This document shows positions 34,467 through 45,224 of a stretch of 64,000 nucleotides of DNA, one piece after another. A program made the translations under genes and the position numbers. The stretch lies in the NCBI GenBank assembly GCA_037783545.1, contig JBBELK010000052.1, positions 2,356,001-2,420,000 on the forward strand, given 5' to 3'. The stretch comes from Henricia sp. BOLD:AAB3569. Its lineage: Eukaryota > Echinodermata > Asteroidea > Spinulosida > Echinasteridae. The notes beneath the pieces are model-generated. The model saw nothing but the letters and a program-made list of their open reading frames with translations. It was not told where the DNA came from and did no database searches. Every line of letters starts with the position of its first letter. Position 1 is the first letter of the stretch.

Positions 34467-34566
34467 TTGAGTGCGACGTGGGCGCATTGAAAGGACCCAA
34501 GTGCGAACAATGCTGGTGCCTCCCTCCAAATGAAAGAACCTGGACGACTTCTCTGCAATGCTCGTC
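34467..34566 (+). CDS. gene A exon 2: cysteine-rich core
   Basis: 100 bases; acceptor TTTCGATTTAG ends at 34,466, donor GTAAGG at 34,567. Enters in phase 1 and leaves in phase 2. Encodes VECDVGALKGPKC, EQCWC and TWTTSLQC: five of the six cysteines, with a C-x2-C-x-C cluster reminiscent of von Willebrand type C modules, though the rest of that module is not evident. Compared with gene B, nine codons including the 3' junction codon change the residue and none changes silently, while flanking intron bases differ by only about 2 percent. Confidence 0.8.
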
Positions 34567-35462
34567 GTAAGGCGCTGTTTTCATGTAAAACTAAAATGAC
34601 GTTCATGCATCATGGCTCTCGTCGAATCCATAACAAGTCCAGTGGTGACAAAATCACAAGTCGCGAGTACAGTTACAAGCAACAAATAATAGACACGCAC
34701 AAAAAATGCCTTTGTTTCAAATTATTATGTAATTTATAACTTAATGGAGCGCGACCAGATTACATTTGTTACCCTCCATGTAATGTGACGTTACAACTTT
34801 GCTCTTATACATGCGTATTCGTATTAATATAAACATAATTTTAAAAACAAAACCCTCGAGTTTAACCCCCATACTAGATATATTAGTTGCATAGCATCGA
34901 TTTTATTGATGAAAACACCATTTCAGGGGCCCCTTGAGAGTTAAGACCTACGGACTTGGGATAAACCGTCTGCGTTTTCACCAAGTGGCGAATCCGTCAA
35001 TAGAATTTTTTTTCCCAGCAAATTCTGTTTTGGGTATAATTTGACTTTATTTGATGTCTTTAACATTTCTGCAAAGTTTCGAGACTTGAAAATTAGTATT
35101 TTATTTTTAATCGCGATTCGCCACTCATTGAAAATGAATGTTATTTGCCACTTTGAGAAAACGCGAATTTGCACAGGGCGACTTTGATGAAAAAACTGAC
35201 GAATTTTGAGTTTTAAAAGGTTACCAACTTCAAAAGCGATTTTCCCAAAACAAAGTTTTAGTACTGCGTTCGCGGGACCGCCACGACGAAACATGTAAAG
35301 GTTCGTGAGGACTTGCGTAAGCTTGTGATGGACTAGGCTACAACCTATGTACATACATACATGGATACATGTACATTTCGTGATGTCATTTTGGAATTGG
35401 TGGATTTTCCCCAGCCGATTTGACCTTAGAATAGAATAGTATTGACATTAATTTTCTTTATA

Positions 35463-36340
35463 CCCCAGTCACACTAGAGGCGGATTGAGCCGGAATGCCG
35501 TCGGGATAAAACTTCCTCGTGTATTCCGGGATATTCGAAGTGCATTCTAAAAATTCTGACTGCATTCTGAGTGCATTCTAAACATTTGGGCCTATTCTTG
35601 TGGCCGGCCCGAATGTTTTGCTCATGCTCAAAACATTCGAGGTGCATTCGAAGAGGAGAAATATCGAACGGCATTCGAAGTGTATTCTAACTGCATTTTG
35701 ACTGCATTATAACTATTCTTACGGCATTCCAACAGAATTCGAAACATTCTGATCGCGTTCGAGGGAAAAATCGAAATGGCAAGCCATGGCAATCCTGCTA
35801 GAATGTCCCGAATGTGCCTCGAATGAGCCGGAATGCACCTCGAGTGTATCTCGATTGCTGCCGGAATCTATTTTGATACTAAAATAGTTCAGCTGGAATG
35901 CACTTCGAATGCCTTCTGAATATTTCTATTGCCGCTCGAATACATCTCGAATGCAGTCGGAACGTCCCGATTGGCCCTTGAATGAGTCCGGACGTAATTC
36001 AGAACACCACCGAATCGCATGAAAACGCAGCTAGCTGCCGCAAAGCAACATGGTCTGGGCTGAGACTGATGAAAATGCTAGATTCGGCAGCGTCTTATAC
36101 CCTATCGGGATCATTCCGGTGGGATTCTTGGTACATTCGGGACATTCGTGTTACATTATAAGCACATTTCTCAGCACGGTTCGAGGCGCATTATAAGTAT
36201 TCGAACGGCATTCTTACAAAGCTGTAAGAATGTTGGTCAGTTTGGAATTCCCGCCCGAACGTGGCACGAATTTTGAAAATTTGTCATTCCGGCTGGTTCT
36301 GCTTGATTCCTGCTAATTCCGAATAAGTGTGACGGGGGCT
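35463..36340. mobile_element. CATTCGAA-rich inverted-repeat element, copy 1 only
   Basis: Ends CCCCAGTCACACT and AGTGTGACGGGGG, within an AT-rich flank. The interior is a chain of imperfect 10-20-base phrases around GCATTCGAA or GAATGC; the motif points one way in the left part and the other way from about 35,800. Copy 2 lacks it (flanks join near 55,635). No protein. Confidence 0.75.
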
Positions 36341-36566
36341 TTAGTTGACCCACAAGATGGCAGCTATTCAGTACGGTCTGTGCATTTTACCTTTCCCAGC
36401 ACACAAAGCAAAAGCTCAGGGATGGTATTCACAAAACTCAATCTAAGCGGGGTACTTAAATCTGTCTTAATTCTGAGCACCCCACTAAGATAAGTGGAGC
36501 ACTCAACTTCGTAATCACAAAGTATTTAAGCGCCCGCTTACCTTAGTGGTGTACTTAATCAATCAG

Positions 36567-36995
36567 GGGCCAATTTCATAAAACATGTTACGCTTAGTCA
36601 ACAAATTTGGATTAAGCATAGCAGGAATATTCGCTCAAGCAAGGGCGTATTTCATAAAGCTTGTTGTTCTAAGCGCGCAAAGAGAGTGCGCGCGCAACGC
36701 TGTTTTGTTCGAACGCGTTCATCGTCTGCTTTCATAAGTAAACGTCAAAATGTTCAAATACCATCATCGGTTATGTTTCCATTTTGGGATGGTTATCACT
36801 ACCACTGAAGACCCTTGCCTGTTGCTGACTGGAATATTTCAACAACAGCTGAAAGTTGTGTATCTGTTGGAAACTGTGTCTCGAATTTTGCCGAGAATGG
36901 CGAAGAAAAAAGATGGCGTCACGTTAGCAAAAAATCGGTAGGTTAGCATGCCGTTTGGTTTGCTAGTGCTTAAACATGTTTTATGAAATTGGGCC
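36567..36995. mobile_element. 429-bp element with CAG target duplication, copy 1 only
   Basis: Ends GGGCCAATTTCATAAAACATG and the inverse. CAG lies on both sides (36,564-36,566; 36,996-36,998); copy 2 reads AATCAATCAGTGCACG with one CAG. Terminal phrases (TTTCATAAA, GGATTAAGCA) resemble those of the region 26,070-26,760. Confidence 0.8.
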
Positions 36996-37557
36996 CAGTG
37001 CACGCTTAACTCTGTCACGTCATATTGTCTCTGCTATCAAAGCAGTGCAGACCACGCGCGGACGTTTCAAAAACCATATGTATGTAAATCTGTATGTCAA
37101 AAACATTAGATTACTACGCGCGTACATCATACGCGCACATTATGCGCGTGTCGTGCACACATACGCGTGCACGTTACTACAAGTAGACGACGTACGTACG
37201 TTGTGCTATGCGGTAGTCAATAATCAGTGGCGAACAAAGACGGAAAACAAAGGCTTTCTAAGGTCAGTAAGAATATAAATTGAAATCTGTGTAATCTCCC
37301 AATGTCTAAATTGTTTAGGCGTTTTCTAATCAATCATATAGCCGTTTTTCATTAACACACTGGGCAGAAAAACACTGCAATTGCAAACAGTTGACCCAGC
37401 GTTAAATGCACTTAAGACAGGTCATGCAGACCACACTTAAGTTTAAGTCTCAAAAATAAGCGGGGCACTAAATCAAATGTAAACGCGCTGTGAATACCAC
37501 TTAACTTTATGATTTGACTTAAGTCTAGAATTTAGGCAGGGCGCTTAAATTTCATGA

Positions 37558-37884
37558 CTAAAGGGGAGTTTACACTATCGCGGAAACATCACACTGCCGC
37601 GCTGCGCTTACCGCGTTGCATGATGTCCGAAGTGTCGATCTCTCCAAAATAGAAAATTCCACTCCAGTAACTTGGGGCTTCTCTGATACCTCATTGGCTG
37701 CGCGTTGGAAAGGTCAGCGCACCGCGGTCAAAGTTCAACATATTTCAACTTTGACCCAGCTCGAAACGTTCTGCGCGTTGCGATAAGCCGCCCGCAAACG
37801 GCAAACAAGTTTATGTACAGCCCTTTGTGGAGCAGCTGCGCGCAAAGCCATTTTTCCGCGATAGTGTGAACGCCCCTTTAAAGG
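37558..37884. mobile_element. MITE with TTCACACTATCGCGGAAA-type ends
   Basis: AAGGGGAGTTTACACTATCGCGG at left, its inverse ending CGCCCCTTT at right. Related copies: 56,583-56,893, 63,355-63,682 and 63,690-63,895, with a small piece near 28,075. Confidence 0.75.
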
Positions 37885-38638
37885 CCTATAGATGATCTGT
37901 TTTTGAGCGATTCTGCGAATAAAACCATTATAAATCAAAAGTAAGACATAAACAAACTCAAATGTACCACGTTTTAAAAAAACCATGAAAATCCAAATGC
38001 GTTATTCTGGTCTTGGCGGGGGGTTTCAAATATTCTCAGTTGATCGGGTACTATGTGGCTTGCGTCATGCACTCTGTGGCGCACATCATATAGGGCCTAC
38101 TGCGTGTGCGCGCAATCCATACATTTTAAAATGCATCGCGTTGGAACACGCACACGCAGTACACAGCGCCCATGCATTTTGGACCACGTAGATGCGAACC
38201 AAAAATAAGTAAATCGTTTGCAAACGATCTAAATAATTTCATCTTTACGGATTATTTTCTGGTAAAATTATATCATTTTGAGCGGAAACCTTTCATTGGG
38301 TAGTTGCTATTAATTAAATCTTTACTTTCATATCTTTTCCCCTGTAAACTCGTCGATTACTTTTTGGGGTCATTGCAAATGATACACTGGGCCTTTAAGT
38401 CGTTTTGTGAATACCGCCCCAGGATTGCATGTGTCGGGATTTGAGTAGCCAATATTCACGGATTCCCGAACGGAGTGAACCGGGGAAGCAAACTGAACTC
38501 AAACTGTGTGTGGTTCCAAAAGTTTCAATGTTCAGAAAATATGTTATATTAATAAAACCATTTCAGAGAACGCTTGTTATCAGGCAACAAGTAATTTGCC
38601 TTTTTAATTTGGTAAAATTATATTTGTTCGTGTTGCAG

Positions 38639-38879
38639 ACCTCCTCCCTCGCCTGTCAAAGACGGGGGGCGATTGGTGCTGGACTACACCACGTGCACGT
38701 ACGTAGTAAACCCAGACTCGGACTCGGAAAGTGGGGACTCCACTACAGCAAAGCCGCTAACCACAGATGGTGGCGATAATGGTGGTGATGATGACGGCGA
38801 TAATGGTGTCGATAATGGCGGCGATACTGACGATGACAACGATGACAGTGACGGTGACGATGACGATAACGATCAATAA
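38639..38879 (+). CDS. gene A exon 3: last Cys and Asp-rich tail
   Basis: Acceptor GTGTTGCAG ends at 38,638; first base completes a Ser codon (phase 2). Encodes a Pro-rich start, DYTTCTYVV with the sixth Cys, a DSDSESGDSTT stretch and a highly acidic tail of Asp, Asn and Gly (GDNGGDDDGDNG type), stop TAA at 38,877-38,879. The tail is built from GAT/GAC repeats and is 10 codons longer than in gene B, probably by slippage. The acidic end suggests calcium or cationic-surface binding, which is inference only. Confidence 0.78.
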
Positions 38880-38972
38880 GTTGTCTAATTTCGATAAAAG
38901 AGATTTGAAAGCAATGCTTCTTTTTAATTCGATTTTTGGCAGTGGTGATTTTGGGAAGACATGGTTTTTACT

Positions 38973-39310
38973 TTAAAGGAGCGTGACCAGACTTTTCCAA
39001 CCTAACTAGCCTAACAATTATTATAAATACCTCCACAAAATACTATTCATGGGAAGAAAGCAGGAAATTTGCAATCCCCAATTTGGTTGTGGAAGAAAAC
39101 AAGGTTGGTTTAAGTAACTGGACAAATTAGTTTACTCAAGTTCGGTGGATTTTTGATGATATCCCTGGAAATATACGGATTGGGGGAGGGGGCTGGGCGA
39201 AATTTCGGAATGTTAATACGAAAAATATGACACATTATATGGTATCAAAATCTCAACACCCATGGGAAAAATTGGGGTTTCAAAACTGTGATCTGGTCAC
39301 GCTTCATTAA
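38973..39310. mobile_element. family E MITE after gene A
   Basis: TTAA-bounded; starts about 94 bp past the stop of gene A and so lies in its likely 3' UTR. Counterpart at 57,549-57,889. Confidence 0.75.
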
Positions 39311-39722
39311 TATTGTAAATTTGGATTGTACTACCTGTCCGAAAAGAAAACAAAACTGATGAAACTCACCTTGTTAAATTTGTCAGGTCTTGTTTACATG
39401 AAGTTAAATTTTTGTTTAAATCCGTGTGAAAATGACAAGGTTATTCAATATTAAAAGTATAGGACAGGTTTTTGTTTACACGTAGTATGTATACAGACCC
39501 TTTGGACGGCGGCCATCTAAGGGGCAATCACACTCAGCGTCATTCATGAGATTAGAAGGCGATTTGTGGATCCATAATTGTCACATCATTTAAATAAGAA
39601 AACTTGCCCCTAACATTACCGCGAGTGCAAAGGGTCTATATCTGCTTTGCTTAATGTACCAAGTGTGGCAAAATGAAAACGAGACTGATGCCGATGGTCA
39701 CGCGACACAACATCCTCGTGAC

Positions 39723-40355
39723 TAGCCCCGCGAGCAGTGCTTCGGGTGGGGCAAACCTCAGCCCTGTCTTCTAATATACACCAAATCTGTGGCAAACTCA
39801 CGCAAATGAAATTTGTCCCATGGCTCCGATATTTGCTCAATAGGTGCACTCACCCCAGTTTATAAATATTCCGAAGAGTACGCATCGATCCGATGTCTAG
39901 TTTCGGTGAAATCGTGGGGTAAGTTTGAGACTTTCCGTGCGATGAAATTCCGACTTTCACCATGCGCGAGAGCGGAGAGGTCAACACAATCTAGACTGTC
40001 TCGCTGTCCTCATATTTACTTCCCTTCATCTTACGACAAAGGGAAGTAAATTGAGGATGTGGAACCAGTCTAGTATTGACCTCTCCGCTCTCTCGCATTT
40101 GATTTTTGGTGAAAGTCGCTACCTCCATGGTATTTCATCGCACGGGGTCTCAAACTTTCCCCACGATTTCACCGAAACTAGACATCGGATCGATGCGTAC
40201 TCTTCGGAATATTTATAAACTGGGGTGAGTGCACCTATTGAGCAAATATCGGAGCCATGGGACAAATTTCATTTGCGTGAGTTTGCCACAGATTTGGTGT
40301 ATATTAGAAGACAGGGCTGAGAGTTTCCCCACCCGAAGCACTGCTCGCGGGGCTA
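39723..40355. mobile_element. 633-bp near-palindromic foldback, 9-bp target duplication, copy 1 only
   Basis: Arms of about 300 bp are nearly perfect reverse complements. Starts TAGCCCCGCGAGCAGTGC, ends GCACTGCTCGCGGGGCTA; CCTCGTGAC repeats on each side (39,714-39,722; 40,356-40,364). Copy 2 has one CCTCGTGACTAGCC at 58,708-58,722. TAG...CTA ends plus 9-bp duplication match the element at 30,251. Confidence 0.85.
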
Positions 40356-40548
40356 CCTCGTGACTAGCCTTGTTTAGGTGTTCATCGATTGTGCAGGGCG
40401 TGAGCTATTAAACGTACGCGCATGTGGCGCGCTTTTTCAGCGTAAACAGCGACCTCATGTGACACGAGTTTGTGATAATTACCTTCAGTGATATGAACGC
40501 CTTGTGTCAAGTGCGACGATCACCTCATGTTTTTCTTTATCTTTGCGC

Positions 40549-40728
40549 TGGATTTCCACATGGGTATTTCCCCAGGGATTTCTCTGGGATTTTCCTCCCA
40601 CCTCTAAAACTGGAACTCCTTCTTCTTCATCTAAAGTTGACAATACAGTATAGTTAAAGCTAAAACCGTATAGTTGATGGCATAAAGGGGCTTAATTGCC
40701 ATAAAATTAACAACAACAACAACAACAT
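40549..40728 (+). repeat. 5'-truncated SINE with (AAC)n tail
   Basis: Body and tail of the 22,503 SINE without its tRNA-like head. Also in copy 2 (58,996-59,189), so it predates the duplication. Confidence 0.75.
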
Positions 40729-40953
40729 AATTTGTCTTGATTGAGCTGGATCTACAAGTCTACATCTATGATGTAATTCATTAGTACGAAGCTACTGTGT
40801 TGTGCAATTAGCAGTCTCAGTCTTGTTCTGTTTTGCCACACCTCTCAATATGCAAACATACAAAGTTGAAAACCTGCCACTGTTGACATTACAGTACTTT
40901 TAAAAATCGATTTCCTTCATTAAACATGTTTAATTCTTTGTTTTATCACTCAG

Positions 40954-41045
40954 TGACATATCCAGGTTGTTTTGCAATTCAGGGATGCAAACGAAACAAT
41001 GAATTTGTAGCCAATTGTTTTCCATTGCACTGGTGTATTATATAA
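40954..41045 (+). CDS. candidate alternative terminal exon (4-Cys peptide), copy 1
   Basis: A strong acceptor (TTTGTTTTATCACTCAG) is followed by two bases and 29 codons, TYPGCFAIQGCKRNNEF then VANCFPLHWCII, and TAA. The phase-1 entry matches the donor of gene A exon 1, so splicing exon 1 to this exon would give a 57-residue secreted peptide with four cysteines. It is identical over 92 bases to 59,417-59,508. Neighbouring bases just upstream are also almost unchanged, so conservation alone is weak evidence. It may equally be chance or a transposon remnant. Confidence 0.28.
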
Positions 41046-41073
41046 TGAACATGCATACGCCACTCACGTTAAT

Positions 41074-41413
41074 ATAAATGGAGCGTGACCCCTTTTTTCC
41101 AAGTGAACCAACAAAATGGATTTCATTCTAAGCTAATAATCATTATAAGATACCAGAAAAAAGAAAACAGGAAATTTGCAATTCCAATTTGGATGCGGAA
41201 GGTAAAAGATTGGTGTAATCATTGTACTCTAACAGGATAAATTAGTTTACTAAACTTCGGTGGATTTTTAATTATTATATCCCTGGAAATAATATTATTG
41301 AGGGCGTGAAACTTCAGAATGGTGATGAGACAAATATGACACATTATATGGTATCAAAATCTCAACACCCATGGGGAAAATGTGGGGTAAAAAAACTGGT
41401 CACGCTCGTTTAA
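41074..41413. mobile_element. family E MITE
   Basis: GGAGCGTGACC at left and GGTCACGCTCG at right, TTAA at the right end. Counterpart at 59,535-59,883. Confidence 0.7.
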
Positions 41414-41448
41414 TTTCAATGTACTTCATGTGATGATGTGACAGTTTC

Positions 41449-41454
41449 AATAAA
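41449..41454 (+). terminator. possible poly(A) signal downstream of gene A
   Basis: AATAAA with GT-rich sequence following. About 400 bp past the candidate 4-Cys exon but 2.6 kb past the gene A stop; same in copy 2 at 59,921-59,926. Confidence 0.3.
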
Positions 41455-42389
41455 GCATAATTCCTATCTTGGAGGTGCTGTCGTAGTTTTGTGTTGAATT
41501 TTAGAGACATTTGGTTGTAAAAATACATTAAAGAAAATTCAAAATGAAACAACAAGACGTTTAAATCGATCGTGGAAGATATATCTTATCCATGTGAAAT
41601 AAATTATCAGTCGTGTCCTCTGAATCAATTTTCTAATTAATGCCATTGCTGCTGATTGAACAAGCGCAGTCTGCTTGTGCAACCCCAAGGCGAGGTTTTG
41701 GATGTAATAGACCATTTACACGATGGTCATCTTATAGGGGCAATCACATTATAGGTGGGCAACATTCACTATAGTGATATATTGTCACACCATTTAAACA
41801 AAGAAACATGTCCCACAACATGGCGGTCGGTGCAAAGGGTCTACAGATGAGTGCGAGTCAAAAAAATATATACACTTTTAAAATTACTTGTTGAATAACT
41901 ATTTTTCCCGTATTAGGACGACCGTTTTGGGTAGAGTGCTTACAGAGACCACTAAAACCACAAAATTGTCGGAAAGAAACTCATGAACTGACACCCATTT
42001 TCTCGACCTAATTCTCTGAATAAAATGTTTTAATAAAAATGGTTAAGAACCTAATAAAAATGGTTTTTGACCTAATAAAGATGGTTTTTGAAGCACTTGG
42101 CGTTAGGACGACCGGCTATCGGTCGCCCTAATGCGGTCGGTCGTCCAAATACGCCGTTTTTACCCATAACCGGTCGAACTAAACGCGAAAGAGTAAGTTG
42201 TTGTGTTTTAGTGTACCAATGTGTATATGAGATGTTTTGACATGTATTTCGGATAAATTCTTCTGTATCTTTTGGTAGCAGTTTAATTAAATTATGTTTC
42301 ATGCATGACCGCACATAAGGCAAATAAGGGTGTCAGGTGGAACACGACTTGCGCCAACTGATGAGAATCGAGAAAAAAAAGAGACCAAA

Positions 42390-42605
42390 ACAAAACCCAA
42401 AACTTGCCTTTGTTTAGGTTGTGGCTTGTCCCTGTGGCTTGGTATTTACGAACATTTGAGTTAACGGTGGCACGAGTTGGACATCTTGCATTAGGAAATT
42501 GCTGGCGAAAGCTTTGGAACACAGCCGTGGCACTTTGTGTGCAGTGGAATTCGCTTACCAAGCCCTTTGCTGGAATGTGAGCTGAGGACGAGCCATGTTT
42601 TAAGA
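42390..42605 (-). pseudogene. helix-turn-helix transposase-like fragment (DUF4817-type), copy 1
   Basis: Minus strand reads LVSEF, SATAVFQ, QQFPNARCPTRAT and NVRKYQATGTS followed by NLNKG, the pattern of the N-terminal helix-turn-helix domain seen in many metazoan Tc1/mariner-like transposases. Relative to copy 2 it lacks four bases near 42,561, which breaks the frame just before LVSEF. No catalytic domain follows. Confidence 0.6.
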
Positions 42606-42686
42606 TGAAGATTAGCCCACAAGATGTTTCATTGTACGTTTGTTCAAAGAGGCTCTGTTGATTCTTGACAACAACCAATTAAAAAT

Positions 42687-43200
42687 AGTATACATGATTG
42701 GTAAACTGTTACAAATAGTTTTATCCCCATGTGTGATTGAAGATATGCATGATTAAAACCAACCTGAGCAAAAACCAGCTCCGTACTTCGTCTAACTTTT
42801 GAGAAAACAGTCAAAAAAGGGTTTGCAGTCATTTCGCCCCAAAACCACTTCGCCCTGAACAATTTCGCCCTGAACCACGGCCTGTGCACGAAGTGGTTTT
42901 GGGGCGAAGTAGTTTGGGCGATGAAGTGTTTGGACTTTGGACGAAGTATTTTGGGGCGAAATGGCACTCGGGCGAAGTGGTTTGGGGCGAAATGGCACTT
43001 GGGCGAAATGGTTATGGGGCGAATTGAATGTTCGTCTAATTTAATTGTTTTACTCATTTCTCAAAGACTATAGCACTTCAGACAAAACCATTTCAGGGGA
43101 AGTTTTCTACGGTCATCATGTTTATATTGTGTAAGTTAGGCGTAAATCTGTGAACATTTCTGATTTTCGAGATTACCAATGATGTATACTGCCTTTAAGT
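42687..43200. mobile_element. family A MITE nested in the transposon remnant
   Basis: From about AGTATACATGATTGG to CAATGATGTATACTGCCTTTAA, with the two-strand TTCGCCCC / GGGGCGAA array. Counterpart at 60,890-61,386. Confidence 0.75.
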
Positions 43201-43701
43201 GACTGGCAGAGCTGCCAATGCTCCCGTATTTTGGGGAAGACATCTGGTAAAACAGGTTCATTCCGTGACTCCAAACACATCTATCTAAAAATCCCCAAGG
43301 TTGTTAATTGACAATCCAGGAGGGTTTTTATTTATGTCAGGACTCACAAAATTAGTCATTTTCCGAAGAATATGTTGCAAAATCCGTGAGGGTTGGCAGC
43401 TCTGCACTGGTTCAAATCCTTTTCTTTTTCCTAGCCATACTGAATTGGCGCAAGTCGTGTTCCACCTGACACCCTTATTTGCCTCATGTGCGGTCATGCA
43501 TGAAACATAATTTAATTAAACTGCTACTAAAAGACACAGGAGAACTTATCCAAAATACATGTCAAAACATCTCATATAAATATTAGTACAGTAATAAAGT
43601 GTATAGTTTTTGTACTCACACTGTATACAAGTCCGCAGCTATATTTGCGTTTATTCCACGACTAAACAATCCCCTACATAGTTTGAAAACAAATTAAGCA
43701 G

Positions 43702-43845
43702 TTAAAGGCAGAGGCCCGTCAATGCGCGCGTAAGGCCAAATTCGTGCCACGAAATACACAGCTCCATCCCTTTTCTACGGAGCTGGGTATTTCGTAGGGC
43801 GAATTTGGCCTCACGCGCGCATTGACGAGCCTGTGTGCCTTTAAC
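43702..43845. mobile_element. 144-bp palindromic MITE, TTAA target
   Basis: TTAAAGGCAGAGGCCCGTCA at left, its inverse ending TGTGTGCCTTTAA at right, with the centre GAGCTGGG. A related half lies at 33,795-33,875 and 53,965-54,035. Confidence 0.75.
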
Positions 43846-44204
43846 TTTTATATATAATTTTCACTGTACCAATTGTATTATTAGTCCGGTTCACTATGTC
43901 CATTTTGTTTAGTTCGTTCACTTTTTTTGGAGATTAGGTAAACTATACATTTTTGAAAACTCCATGGACCAACCAATCAGAAAACACATGTTTCCATTTT
44001 TCAAAAAGCCTGTAAGGCGGCCATCTTGCATTGTCCAAAATAGCCACCTAAAAGTCGGGATTTCGCTCTATTTTAACTGCCAGGTTACCAAGAATCACAT
44101 TTTTTTGCGACCAAGCTTACAGTTTTGCAATTACGTAAATAGCAACAGGGTAAAAATTGTCAAAGGCACAGGTATTGGCGAGGCATATGGGATTAAGTGT
44201 GACT

Positions 44205-44300
44205 GTGTCTTGCCCAGGGACACAAACATGTTGGACATAGTGGGTCTTGAAACCTCAACCTGTGATTCCCCCACTAGACTACACTACATGTACAAACAAT
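44205..44300 (-). repeat. SINE-like fragment
   Basis: TCTTGCCCAGGGACACAAAC and GGTCTTGAAACCTCAACC on the plus strand are the inverse of common tRNA-derived SINE body and box B phrases. Confidence 0.45.
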
Positions 44301-44417
44301 CCATTGTTGGTTACATTGTTATATTAATTACATTACAAAGCATAAATATATATTTTAAATACAAATTTAGACAGATTTCCATGAGTTTGGGCAATCTGGA
44401 TGCAGTGAAAAGCAACT

Positions 44418-44490
44418 TGTGTTCACCGGGATTCGAACCGCGGACCTTTTGCTCAACGTGCAGACGCCCTACCAATTGCGCTATGAAGCC
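44418..44490 (-). repeat. tRNA pseudogene or SINE head (Asn-like anticodon)
   Basis: Minus strand starts GGCTTCATAGCGCAATTGGT, with box B GGTTCGAATCCC; a possible anticodon loop ACGTTGA would carry GTT. Acceptor and T stems mispair, so it is probably not a working tRNA. Confidence 0.5.
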
Positions 44491-45224
44491 AACTGGTGGT
44501 TTTGAACCACGGTAGTGCAGTGATTGTGATTGGCTACCACATGAGCTTAGCAAGGCCTACAGAGAGATAAACCCTTCAATGAGATAACCACCTCTCCCTG
44601 AGATATGCCCCAAACCGAAATTGATGCAAGCTGAGAAAGAGAAAATCCACAAGTCCTGGGACTGGCTCTGGGTGTTCATTTTAACACAAGAAACAAAGCG
44701 CCGATGAAGCTTCTCAAAGCACTGGGTTACTGCATCCCGCATAGCCGCACCCTGGTCCTAGAAACTGCTCTTGCCAATGCCGTGGTGGAAAACACTAAGC
44801 AGTTTCAAGGCTTCTATGTACCCCCATTCCGCTGCTGGCAGCACTGATACTGCGGAAGACACTGCTGATGGAAAGGGTACGACTCGTGGAACAATTGTGG
44901 CTGTATGCGTACCAGAAAGCTGATGCTGCGGGAGAAACAATTGCTCCAATGCTGACCATTGGGGATGCAAAAAGTCTTTCAGTCACACCATACCACAAAC
45001 AAGTAAAAGGACAAATACATTTCCGGTCAACAAGCAGGGTATCCCTGAAAAGTGTCAGCTGAAACACCTGGACTAAAGAGGGACCAGGATTCCAGCAAAA
45101 TCCCATACTGGCTGGGAAGGCTACAACTTACTGATGTCCACAAGCCAGCCTGTAACTCAGGTGGTAGCCTTACCTCTGCTTCCGGAGGTGGCACATACGT
45201 GGTCGACTCTGCTGACCCTGATCA

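Larger units (their letters stand above)
25956..43585. repeat. segmental duplication, copy 1 (carries gene A)
   Basis: Collinear with 46,586-62,240 over its whole length, same orientation. Single-copy intron stretches differ at roughly 2-5 percent. Length differences come mainly from transposons present in only one copy. Copy-1-only insertions include 26,105, 27,334, 28,365, 30,251, 30,905, 31,733, 35,463, 36,567 and 39,723. Confidence 0.9.
42225..43585 (-). mobile_element. DNA transposon remnant with ~150-bp inverted ends
   Basis: The sequence at about 42,225-42,360 (including CATGCATGACCGCACAT) is inverted at about 43,440-43,585. Between them lie a minus-strand transposase-like N-terminal fragment and a nested family A element (42,687-43,200). 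Counterpart in copy 2 at 60,418-62,240. Confidence 0.65.

Noticed and set aside
44418-44490. Functional tRNA-Asn
   Set aside because: Acceptor and T stems mispair; other tRNA-like pieces here (7,188; 27,897) have the same fault.
43964-44515. 183-residue open frame
   Set aside because: Its end is a translated reverse tRNA-like head (FEPRTFC-type peptide) and its middle a SINE body; no homology or splice context.
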